Shown piece after piece: positions 46,878 to 54,983 of a DNA stretch of 64,000 nucleotides (positions within the stretch are counted from its first letter, which is position 1; each line of letters opens with the position of its first letter). The position numbers and the translations under genes are program-made. The notes under the pieces are model-generated. The model was not told the DNA's origin. It saw only the letters and a program-made list of their open reading frames with translations, and did not search any database. Source of the stretch: JAVJRN01 sp040218415 (GTDB taxonomy: Bacteria > Bacteroidota > Bacteroidia > Cytophagales > Cyclobacteriaceae). The stretch lies in assembly GCA_040218415.1 (NCBI GenBank), contig JAVJRN010000066.1, forward strand, positions 209,673 to 273,672. The letters are read 5' to 3'.

Positions 46878-47151
46878 TTAGTTACACCTTAAATCACAAA
46901 CTGGACCATCACCCTTCAGCACATTCCTTATCTCTTCCCAATTAAGTCGCTCTATTGAATTATCCATATCACTAGGTTGTATTCCATTTCCTCCATTTTT
47001 TAGTCTTTCTCGGTTATCGCTAGGCTTGGGTCCTATTGTTTGTTCGGGTTGATTACTACCATCAACCATCAGCTATATTATTTTTTGACTGATCCGTATT
47101 GCAGCCCATACTGAGAATAAGTACTAAAGAGAAAAAATTAACTTTGGTCAT
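46878..47151 (-). pseudogene. Small lipoprotein broken by an exact 7-base tandem duplication
   Basis: From the ATG at 47149-47151 the minus strand reads MTKVNFFSLVLILSMGCNTD, a clear lipoprotein signal, then QSKNNIADG and a stop. At this point TGATGGT occurs twice in a row (minus strand; plus-strand 47058-47071). With only one copy, the frame continues GSNQPEQTIGPK to the TAA at 46878, giving about 89 residues ending GDGPVCDLRC(N). So one duplication event explains the break. It may be a reversible switch or a recent loss. The mature protein is unknown. Confidence 0.75.
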
Positions 47152-47378
47152 ATTGAAAGTTGGTACATGCTACCTAATGTCAACTGTATATTCAGCTTAA
47201 GCGTCGTTGTTTAAATATAAATAGTGCAATTTTAGATTGGCAATTTAACCAATGAAATATGCAGTTTGGCGATGAGGTTGACCTCTTCTTTATAGAGCCA
47301 CAAAGTTCAGTACGCCTCTAACCGTAACTAGGGAAGTTACAGCTCTAAATCAGCCCCTACTAGCCCAAGCGGGCTAAC

Positions 47379-47471
47379 AAACTGGTTCAATCGCCTTAAT
47401 GGATTTCTTGTGAAAGTGAGGCTTAAACACTACTTTATATAGAAGAGGTACAAGCGAAAGCTTGCGTCAGT
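47379..47471. repeat. Dispersed intergenic repeat, family B copy 2
   Basis: AACTGGTTCAATCG, TTTCTTGTGAAAGTGAGGCTT and a final CAAGCGAAAGCTTGCGTCAG follow the order of copy 1 (46348). The end forms a REP-like hairpin. It lies in the 501-base gap between the broken lipoprotein gene and the 47653 gene; no gene is seen there. Confidence 0.6.
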
Positions 47472-47529
47472 GGGGGGATAAAAATAACTCCGCGACTTCA
47501 AAGTGGAGCAAACATTTGATCCGTAAAAG

Positions 47530-47645
47530 CCCAATCATCCAAAAACGTCTTTTCAGAAATTTTTAAGCATTATCCTCATTTATTATAAAAGCGGATAGGT
47601 GCTCTTTTAGGAATTAAGACCTTCTTACGTTCTTGGATGATTGGG
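47530..47645. repeat. Long inverted repeat (19-base arms)
   Basis: Left arm 47530-47548 begins CCCAATCATCC; right arm 47627-47645 ends GGATGATTGGG. Eighteen of 19 positions pair. The 78-base centre has no reading frame. The right arm ends 7 bases before the stop of the leftward gene at 47653. It could be a small MITE-like element or an unusual terminator. Confidence 0.65.
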
Positions 47646-47652
47646 ATTGTGT

Positions 47653-48129
47653 TTATATACCTGTCGGAGCTATGCTTGCAGCAACCACGTCATATTTTGC
47701 CTTGAGGTCAGCGTCAGAAGAAAGTCCAGACTTCACCGCTTTATAGGTGGAAACACCTACCATATTCTTAGCTAAGTTGTTGACTGCTTCGTTGATCGCA
47801 TCTGTTCTTTTATCTTTTTCACCCATAAGAATGGTCATGAATTTTATTTCAAATTCGTTAGCACCTAGTTCCTTTAGCTTTGCGGCATCATCTCCACCAC
47901 TAGACAATTCACTATACCTCTTGGTGTCAAATCCGTCTTGCATATTTATCCTGTCCACAATTGCAACGCTCACCTCAGCTTTCATTTGCTCTATTACCTG
48001 CATCATGAGGGCGTAATTGTATAAGTCCTTGTCTGTAATCTCTGAATCTTGCGCCATCGCTTGGGTGGAGTTCAGAAAAACCACTGCCGCCAATAACATC
48101 ATTCCTTGTCGAACCATTCTTTTCATCAT
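47653..48129 (-). CDS. Exported helical protein of unknown function
   Basis: 158 aa. Signal peptide (about 1-26, ending AMAQ). The mature part is helical and charged (DKDLYNYALMMQVIEQMKAEV, AAKLKELGANEFEIKFMTIL), with a pattern that recalls DUF4168-type periplasmic proteins, though I cannot confirm this. Two starts are next to each other (MMKRM); I keep the first. It stands alone between repeat-rich gaps. Confidence 0.65.
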   Translation of the reverse strand: MMKRMVRQGMMLLAAVVFLNSTQAMAQDSEITDKDLYNYALMMQVIEQMKAEVSVAIVDRINMQDGFDTKRYSELSSGGDDAAKLKELGANEFEIKFMTILMGEKDKRTDAINEAVNNLAKNMVGVSTYKAVKSGLSSDADLKAKYDVVAASIAPTGI

Positions 48130-48421
48130 TGTTTTCGAGTTTGATTTTGTAGAATACTTTAAAAGTTAAAAAACTTGGTAAGGCCTATATTGTTGTGATA
48201 AAGTTTGTTTTTATCAATTTTTAAAGGAAAATCAAGGCTCATCTCTTTTAAGAAACTGAACAAAAAAAGACTGTCTCCAATCTAAACTAGCGCAAGCCAA
48301 CCAAAAATTGGTTCAAATGTGCACTTAGATATTTTGTGTTCGGCAAATGATGCAGTGGAAAAAACCGATGTAGTTTTAAAATTTATGAGCGAATAGGAGT
48401 ATTCGATTTCTATGAATTCCT

Positions 48422-48583
48422 ATGAACAAAAATTTTCCAGAAGCTGATATAGGATTTGATGCGTCTCCTCGCCTTACGTGCATCCATGAGGAATGCCCCA
48501 TGATGAATTTTTCCATATTTGCCGGGATGCGAACAGGGCGAGAGAATCTTATGCATGATTTTCACAAACGCTATTTCGATTGA
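48422..48583 (+). CDS. Possible small protein (53 aa)
   Basis: An ATG frame, MNKNFPEADIGFDASPRLTC, then IHEECPMM and ending HKRYFD. It has no recognisable domain, but the composition is balanced and it occupies a gap that is otherwise empty (48130-48595). It ends 12 bases before the stop of the convergent gene. It might be a piece of a larger lost gene. Confidence 0.25.
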   Translation: MNKNFPEADIGFDASPRLTCIHEECPMMNFSIFAGMRTGRENLMHDFHKRYFD

Positions 48584-48595
48584 TAGAAATACAAC

Positions 48596-51403
48596 CTAGA
48601 GACGTTTAACCAATACCACCCAATCTTGATCTGGTAAACTATTCTCGTTTTTAGGAGGTTTTCCCAATGAACGAATTCCGCCACCATTTATTGATTTTAC
48701 TGTGCCTATTTGCAATTCACTCCCCGATAATGGGTTAAACCATTCCACACTAAAGCTACCTTTTGCACTGCCCAAATCAAGCGTATAGGTTTTTGAGTTG
48801 GGTAAATAAATGGCGTAAATCTCATCCTTCTTGCGCAAGCAATACGCTTCTTTTGAGTTAATCAAATCATGTTCGGGTTTCATTTCCCAATAAGGCAGAT
48901 AGGTATTAAAAAACACCTTCGCGTGGTTTGTGATTTCCCAAAGGCGATCTCTCTGTCGCCAGTCTTCCGAAGTTAAATCAGTGTGGGGATGCTTGGCGCC
49001 AAAGTACCATTCTACACCTGCTCCTCCTGATAATAAAAAACCCCAAAGGGCGTAGCGTCGAAGTGAATTATGATTTGGATCTTCGGCATCTGTCATAGCA
49101 CCATCGTACCACATCCCAATTTCGTCCATCGTCATCAGCCATGGGTGACCCGCACTATCGGATTTTGCTTTCCAGTCAGATACTATTTTAGGTGTTGTTT
49201 CTCTTTCGGCATGCTGTAGGGAAATGCCATCCAAATATTTGTATCCAAGTAGATTATTTAAAATATCCCTTCTAAGATCTTCATTAGGCAGGGTGTGTAA
49301 TACTACCGGATGGTTGTAAGGATCATTTTCTTTTATAAACTTAGCCATTGCTTTTCGCTGTTTATCATCCTGGTAAGGATTATCTGGAGCCCATGGGGTT
49401 AGTCCATTTTCCTCACCTAAATTCCAAATCAAGCCAAGATGATGACCAAACCTCGCAATAAGTTCTCGAAAGTATAATTGGCGATAAGGTCCGGTATCTC
49501 CATTATCAAGCATGGTTTCATTTTCTGTCTCTTGCAAAACCACATGCAATAAAATACCCTTTGATTGCATGTGCTCAAATATGATTTCCCATTGATCTAA
49601 TTTGCTCACATCAAAACGGGTAAAATCATCAGGACTCACATAGGGCCAAACATCTTTTCCATCTCCCAAAATGTTTAGGGTTAAGAAATAGTCAGCATTC
49701 ATTCCTTTTGAAGCTAAATAATTGATAGCTCCAATCAGCGCTTTCCCTTTACCATTTTTCCAGGTAGGATCTCCTGTTTTCCAATCCTTCAGATGTGGCT
49801 CATACGCATGAATATAAGTAGGTGCAGCTGCTTCTCCATCCCTGGCTTCTGCTTTTATGCGATAAGTGTCATCAATGTCAACATATGCCAGTAGGTTTTC
49901 AGGACTGTTGGTTCCGGCTTTGAGCCAATAGTTTTCGGTATTGCGAAATTTAAAATAGCCTTTAGCGGCTTCTATTCGGCCGTGTGCTCTAAAATCATCA
50001 CCTTCTTTGTCTGATCTAACCACTAAATAAGCTCCATCAGCATCTGATATTGATACTGGTTTTCCAGCATTTAAGTCATTGCTTAGCGAAATGCTATCTC
50101 CCTGACTAAGTTTAGCCGAGTACGACCATTTCCCCATTTTACCCGGGGTAAAACGTACTTGCCAAATATTGCCCTGCTTCGAACTGGTTTCAGAAGCATT
50201 TCCATCAGCAGCATAAAATCCACGTATGGTTTGTTGGGTTTCTTCGTTTTGAAATTCAACACTTAACCGATAGTTTAAAAATGGATTTTCTTGAGCCGAT
50301 TCAGATGTTTCAGGCCCCTTGAAGGAAAGCGTAATAGTGTGCCACTGCATAAAAACAGGGGTTGAATCTGCTATTGCTGTTATAGGAGCAGCGTCTCCTT
50401 TAGGTAATTCCAAACGTTCAACGGAAGTTAATTCTGGTTCTCCACCATGTTTTCCGCAACCAGAAGCCGTATATACATAGTTTCCAATTACGGCAAATCC
50501 GGTTCCATGTCTCCCTTGATTAAGAGAAGGCCATTTACTCCATAATTTTGTGTTGCTATGATAGGCTTCAACTTCATTATGTGCCTCCACTTGCTCAGCA
50601 GTTTCTCCACCACCAATAATGATAGAATTGTTCCAGCCGAAAGCAAAGTTTCCAGCTCGCATGGTGGGTATCGCTAGATTATTGGTTACTGCTTCCCATT
50701 CTTGCGTTTTAAAATTATAAACATTGCCGTGGCTTACTGTTAATGCCATATCCTCATCTGTAATTCTTGAACTGGTTCGGCCTGCAAATGCATAAAGCTT
50801 GTTGTCAACAACCCCAGCTTGAAAATGATCACGTGAATTTGGGGCATCAGCCAAGGTTTTCCATTCGCCAGTTTCGGGATTATATTCATCAAACCAAGGT
50901 TTGTAGCCGTTCATATGGCCATTTGTAATGCCTCCAACTAAATAGATTTTATTGTTATAAACCACTGCACCAGCGCCACCTCTTCTTCGATGCTCAGCAA
51001 TAGTATCACCATAGACGTATTCATCACGTTCGGGATAATAAATAATCACCCTATCAACGGGAGTTTCGTTTGGCCACTGACCTGTCATCGCACCCATCAA
51101 ATAAATCCCATCTTTAAAAACTACGGGTTGGAAATGATGTAATTCTATAGGTGTTGGTGATTTCTCAGTCCATGCATTTGTGGCAGGATCAAATACCGAA
51201 GTGGGATTAATCCTGCGCCCTCCCATTAAATACAATTTATCCTTATATGCAACAAGCCCAGCCTCATGACGGGCGGTTGGGTTTCCTGTTGTTGTGATCG
51301 TTTCCCACTGCCAATTGTCTGGTGTTGCATTGTTACAGCTTTCAATAAAAAGCAGACTAACGACGAAAAATAAAATAGAAAATACGCTAAAATGCTGTTT
51401 CAT
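48596..51403 (-). CDS. Kelch propeller fused to a DUF5060/glycosidase-like lipoprotein
   Basis: 935 aa. Lipoprotein signal (Cys22 region, FIESCNNA). Residues 35-340 are Kelch repeats (KLYLMGGRRINPTSVFD, GIYLMGAMTG, KIYLVGGITNG, KLYAFAGRT). A DUF5060 beta domain spans about 350-440 (VEFQNEETQQTIRGFYA, FTPGKMGKWSYSAKL). A TIM-barrel-like part follows (about 500-830) with LIWNLGEENG and LMTMDEIGMWYDG, whose Glu residues would be the acid/base and nucleophile of a clan A glycosidase. The end (845-935) resembles the putative collagen-binding domain of DUF4038 proteins. Kelch parts are usually found as separate proteins, so the fusion is unusual. The DUF1080 gene upstream (52328) reads the same way. 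Confidence 0.78.
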   Translation of the reverse strand: MKQHFSVFSILFFVVSLLFIESCNNATPDNWQWETITTTGNPTARHEAGLVAYKDKLYLMGGRRINPTSVFDPATNAWTEKSPTPIELHHFQPVVFKDGIYLMGAMTGQWPNETPVDRVIIYYPERDEYVYGDTIAEHRRRGGAGAVVYNNKIYLVGGITNGHMNGYKPWFDEYNPETGEWKTLADAPNSRDHFQAGVVDNKLYAFAGRTSSRITDEDMALTVSHGNVYNFKTQEWEAVTNNLAIPTMRAGNFAFGWNNSIIIGGGETAEQVEAHNEVEAYHSNTKLWSKWPSLNQGRHGTGFAVIGNYVYTASGCGKHGGEPELTSVERLELPKGDAAPITAIADSTPVFMQWHTITLSFKGPETSESAQENPFLNYRLSVEFQNEETQQTIRGFYAADGNASETSSKQGNIWQVRFTPGKMGKWSYSAKLSQGDSISLSNDLNAGKPVSISDADGAYLVVRSDKEGDDFRAHGRIEAAKGYFKFRNTENYWLKAGTNSPENLLAYVDIDDTYRIKAEARDGEAAAPTYIHAYEPHLKDWKTGDPTWKNGKGKALIGAINYLASKGMNADYFLTLNILGDGKDVWPYVSPDDFTRFDVSKLDQWEIIFEHMQSKGILLHVVLQETENETMLDNGDTGPYRQLYFRELIARFGHHLGLIWNLGEENGLTPWAPDNPYQDDKQRKAMAKFIKENDPYNHPVVLHTLPNEDLRRDILNNLLGYKYLDGISLQHAERETTPKIVSDWKAKSDSAGHPWLMTMDEIGMWYDGAMTDAEDPNHNSLRRYALWGFLLSGGAGVEWYFGAKHPHTDLTSEDWRQRDRLWEITNHAKVFFNTYLPYWEMKPEHDLINSKEAYCLRKKDEIYAIYLPNSKTYTLDLGSAKGSFSVEWFNPLSGSELQIGTVKSINGGGIRSLGKPPKNENSLPDQDWVVLVKRL

Positions 51404-51458
51404 AATATGGGCTTCTGAGTAATGTTAATGATTCATCTGTCTAAATTAACCATTATAA

Positions 51459-52328
51459 TCATTCGTAATATTTATTGTATTCAACTGGAAGAGATGCTAA
51501 ACCCTTAATTTCAATGTCTTTATAAAATACTTCGCTTGCTTCACATTGGATTTGAATTTTTCCTTTTTTGAGTGCTAGCCTTTCACCATCCTTATAATAA
51601 CTTGAATTTTGAAGAACCATTACCACTTTTCCATTGACGATATGAAGACTTTTATCTTCAAAACAAATTAATTCCAGTGTGGTCCATTCTCCTTCTTTAC
51701 TTTCCTGATTGGTACTCCTTGAGCAATAACCGTAACCTCTGGTGGAATCGACAATTTCAAGAAACGGATAATTCTCATCTGCCACGTAATTCATAATCCA
51801 TTCGTCGGGAATCGCTCTTATATCCATAGCCGTAGGTCCTATGGTCCAATAATCCCCTGTACGTCCTCTCATTACTTGAAACTCATGTGAAAACATCCAT
51901 GAGCGCCAATAGTCAGCTCCAAATTCACCAAAAGAATGATATAATAATCCGGAATCTTTACCTTTTTTTAATCGCGGCGGATATACGGTATCGCCCCATT
52001 TTACTTTTAATCGCAATCGATAGTTTTCATACGCTTTCTTGGTAATAATACATCCGTATATTTCTCCACTTACTCTGAGAAGCTTCTCATTATTCTCCTC
52101 AACAATAGTAAATACGCCATATTGGTCATTATTTGCTCCTATCGCAGGAATCAGGTTTCCCTGTTCATCTTTGGGTTGATCACCATTATAACTTTCGCTA
52201 TGGCGATAACTTAAATATTTATCCCATTGAGACAGATCTTTGTCTAGTAAACTGGACCAATCATTCTTTTGATTCTCGCAAGAGATACAAGAAATTGAAA
52301 ATAAAAGCACGATAATAATAGGTCGCAT
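51459..52328 (-). CDS. DUF1080 (3-keto-disaccharide hydrolase-like) lipoprotein
   Basis: 289 aa. Lipoprotein signal (Cys in SCISCENQ). A single concanavalin-like domain of the DUF1080 type: LLDKDLSQWDKY, YRLRLKVKWGD, DSGLLYHSFGEFGADYWRSW, EFQVMRGRTGDYW, EGEWTTLELICF, GKIQIQCEASEVFYKDIEIK. Family members split 3-keto-glycosides or bind sugars. It lies 55 bases upstream of the Kelch/glycosidase gene on the same strand, so an operon for a glycoside or glycan is likely. Confidence 0.85.
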   Translation of the reverse strand: MRPIIIVLLFSISCISCENQKNDWSSLLDKDLSQWDKYLSYRHSESYNGDQPKDEQGNLIPAIGANNDQYGVFTIVEENNEKLLRVSGEIYGCIITKKAYENYRLRLKVKWGDTVYPPRLKKGKDSGLLYHSFGEFGADYWRSWMFSHEFQVMRGRTGDYWTIGPTAMDIRAIPDEWIMNYVADENYPFLEIVDSTRGYGYCSRSTNQESKEGEWTTLELICFEDKSLHIVNGKVVMVLQNSSYYKDGERLALKKGKIQIQCEASEVFYKDIEIKGLASLPVEYNKYYE

Positions 52329-52743
52329 AGCTTACGGTGTTTTTGAGAATTACATTGTTTTAAAAAGCTCGACTGTTGAGTAAATGTCTCGAAATCTTTT
52401 GATTCTCAATCCGTTAATCAATTATTTATCTCCTTTGCAAACCAATCAATCTCTACTTGATCCGCCTTACTCGTCGCACGGGTCTGCTTGACTGGAGGTT
52501 AAGTAATTTTAAGAATAATTACAAGTCTAATGTAGAGCATCGTAATGCTGCTCTTTTGCACTTTTTAAGCCCTAATCTATGTGGGGATGTTTGAACCTTC
52601 TCTTACGCCTTATGCAGTTCTAACAATCAGTGATTTATGTAATTCTTAGCTCAGATAATACAACATTCTAACCGGGAAATCGAGTGAAATTTGGGTTCGC
52701 TTTGAAATCTACTATTTAACTGATTTCAGCTTAACAAAGAACT
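52329..52743. other. Divergent gap without genes
   Basis: It separates the leftward DUF1080 gene and the rightward beta-barrel gene. A weak hairpin (AGCAT/ATGCT followed by CTCTTTT) lies at about 52529-52554. Nothing else stands out. Confidence 0.4.
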
Positions 52744-53328
52744 ATGAAACCTTATCTTTATTTAATTATTGCTTTTCTAATCACTGGTAATTCAGCCCAA
52801 GCTCAACACGCAAACATCGGAATCAAAGGTGGCCTTAATGGCTATACCATCGAAGGTGATAATAGTGGCGGAAATGACCTTAAACTCAGTTTTAATTTAG
52901 GATTACTTGCCCATTTTCATCTTGGAAATCAATTTGCCCTACAGCCAGAACTTGTCTACTCAGGTCAAGGCACTCAGCGTAAAATAGCTGGCTCTAATGT
53001 GGATCTCAACTTGAACTATGTCAATATCCCCTTACTTTTTCAATATATGTTTGATAATGGCTTTAGATTAGAAGCTGGTCCACAATTGGGCATTCTATCT
53101 AGCGCCAAATCTGTGATTGGAAACAATAGTATAGATGTGAAATCTGATTATGAAAGTACAGATGTATCTATCGCTATGGGGATGAGCTATGTGAAGCCTT
53201 CCACAGGATTTGGTTTCGATATCCGGTACAATTACGGGCTAACCAATATCAATAAGAGCAATACCTCCAACGCTTACAACAGAGGTTGGCAGCTAGGATT
53301 TTTCTACCTATTTGAGCACAAGTCTTAA
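52744..53328 (+). CDS. PorT-type outer-membrane beta-barrel protein
   Basis: 194 aa. Signal peptide (1-20, ending AQAQ). The pattern is that of the Bacteroidota PorT/OMP_b-brl_2 family: IGIKGGLNGYTIEGDN, FNLGLLAHFHLGNQFALQPELVYSGQGTQ in parts, YVNIPLLFQYMFDNGFRLEAGPQLGIL, and a final aromatic strand WQLGFFYLFEHKS. These small barrels often serve as generic outer-membrane proteins. No neighbour suggests a specific task. Confidence 0.85.
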   Translation: MKPYLYLIIAFLITGNSAQAQHANIGIKGGLNGYTIEGDNSGGNDLKLSFNLGLLAHFHLGNQFALQPELVYSGQGTQRKIAGSNVDLNLNYVNIPLLFQYMFDNGFRLEAGPQLGILSSAKSVIGNNSIDVKSDYESTDVSIAMGMSYVKPSTGFGFDIRYNYGLTNINKSNTSNAYNRGWQLGFFYLFEHKS

Positions 53329-53809
53329 TCATAACTTGAGGCTTCTAATACAACCTCCTATAATTTTTATGTTTCACTATGAAAGTAGTCTCGCGAAGAA
53401 TAAGGTTGAGTAGAGAATGATCATTTTCTGAAAAGTAAGTTCCTCCGCACCATCATTATGGAAATGATTTTATGTGCTGGGATGTTTCAAACTAGAAACC
53501 ACCCTTTTTCTATTTAGAGAGCTCTTTCTTCATGATGGCAGAGCTATTATGAATCCCTGTAACCAACGACTGCACTATTAGGCGTATTTAAACACCTGAC
53601 GCTAGTTTATCGAAGTACATGTCATTGCATTTGTTGGCAAGTAGTATTAGTTTTTCGTATGCAACTGAAAGGATTGATCGGATTGTAACCGTTTACTTCC
53701 GGTTACAGTCGGGTAAGTCACTTTAAATCAATTAATTAAAAATCGGCAAGTTGACAGTGGTTGATAGCTGGTTCTTAGCGGTCACCCTTGGCTGCATAAA
53801 CCACATAAA
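53329..53809. other. Gap before the accessory island; inverted repeat at 53684-53707
   Basis: No gene is seen. TGTAACCG (53684-53691) and CGGTTACA (53700-53707) form an 8-base inverted repeat with 8 bases between. At 53771-53780 is GTTCTTAGCG, which returns at 56561-56570 on the other side of the island. Confidence 0.45.
53771..53780 (+). repeat. 10-base direct repeat at the left edge of the island
   Basis: GTTCTTAGCG, identical to 56561-56570. It is 30 bases before the 53810 gene. Ten bases could recur by chance in 64 kb, but the right copy lies exactly where AbiH-like sequence is cut. Confidence 0.4.
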
Positions 53810-54790
53810 ATGGATATTCAAAAGTTTATCGAAATAAAAGAGACTAAAGAGAGTATTATTGAGAAGCTGAAAAATTTGAAAAACGGTGAACTCGATGAAT
53901 ACCTTAACTACGCCTTTTTACAAATGGGGTTGAAAAAAATGCCCACAAAGAAAAACGACCAAATAATTGAGCAAATTATTGCTAAATCACCGAACGACTT
54001 AAATAAAAAAGTGGCTACTGCAGAGCATTATAAAGCTCATTTATGTGCAATTAAGAATGTTCTTGAAGAGATGTTCCTAAATGATGCATTCTTAAAGAAT
54101 CTCGAAGGTTATCAAGTTGAGAAAGACAAGGACATAGTTGTCTATAATTACTATAACCTTCTAAGGGAATTGCTGTTTGACATGGCATTATTAATACAGG
54201 ATTACAATCAGGTAATTAATAAAGTAAACCCAACGAAGTTCTCAATTGGAAAAAATCTATATCAAAGAGACTTCACTCTTTATCAGCTATTACCACAGAT
54301 TATTTTTGGACAAGTATCCTTTCACTCATTTATAGAGCGTGAACCCAACGTATCAATAGCTTTAATTAGACAAATAATTGAGTTAAGAATTAGAAAGGCG
54401 TTTGGAATTTTAGGTACCTATGACAGCCTGAAAGACAGCTTTGAACCTCTTCCTTTAAGCCAAATATTTGACGAAATAAAATTACATCAAAGTGAGGTTG
54501 ATTTTGCCATTCCTCTTGCGAATATTATTCGAATTAATGGATGGGCTAACATTTTCATGCATACTGGGATGAAAGATTATACCTGGACACTAATTTTTGT
54601 GTACCGCTATTTACATGAACTGATAAAGGGTAGAAAAACTGAAAAAAGTTGGAGTGCAGATTCCGGAATTAAGCTCTCACAAGACACACTAGATAAAATT
54701 GTGTCTGGTTTAGAGACAAAACAGAAGAGCAAAAATCAAAATTTGGAACTCTATAAATCAAAACCAGACATTTACATAATTAGTGAGTAA
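53810..54790 (+). CDS. Accessory protein of unknown function, possibly with a HEPN-like helical domain
   Basis: 326 aa, helical, no signal peptide or membrane segment. The C-terminal half (about 180-290) has an all-helical pattern with VSIALIRQIIELRIRKAFGIL, and later IIRINGWANIFMHTG before an aromatic helix. An N/H motif of this kind (xxNxxxH-x-G) occurs in HEPN-related families, but a clear RX4-6H motif is not seen. It is followed closely by a gene with a better HEPN domain and an AbiH stub, which suggests a role in phage defence. The function is not known. Confidence 0.6.
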   Translation: MDIQKFIEIKETKESIIEKLKNLKNGELDEYLNYAFLQMGLKKMPTKKNDQIIEQIIAKSPNDLNKKVATAEHYKAHLCAIKNVLEEMFLNDAFLKNLEGYQVEKDKDIVVYNYYNLLRELLFDMALLIQDYNQVINKVNPTKFSIGKNLYQRDFTLYQLLPQIIFGQVSFHSFIEREPNVSIALIRQIIELRIRKAFGILGTYDSLKDSFEPLPLSQIFDEIKLHQSEVDFAIPLANIIRINGWANIFMHTGMKDYTWTLIFVYRYLHELIKGRKTEKSWSADSGIKLSQDTLDKIVSGLETKQKSKNQNLELYKSKPDIYIISE

Positions 54791-54983
54791 AGCCGAACCG
54801 CTAACATATGCTATGAATGAATGGGGTTTCATCTGGCAGGATATTTTGGTGGGGGTTAGAAAGTCCGCCACAAGTTTTAAATTTAAATCAAGGCTTGACT
54901 ATATGCGAGGCGAGAGGTTAATGCTTTCTAATCTCCACTCATCATTGCTAGGCATAATGCGCAATATCAATGAGAAAATTTAG
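54783..54983 (+). CDS. Possible small linking gene (66 aa, GTG start)
   Basis: An open frame overlapping the previous gene by 8 bases and ending right before the ATG of the next gene. The tight fit is suggestive of a real gene (MNEWGFIWQDILVGVRKS from an internal ATG). No family is recognised, and the start region overlaps an ACCGCTAA motif that may be a cassette boundary. It may be only the spacer between two inserted genes. Confidence 0.3.
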   Translation: MSKAEPLTYAMNEWGFIWQDILVGVRKSATSFKFKSRLDYMRGERLMLSNLHSSLLGIMRNINEKI

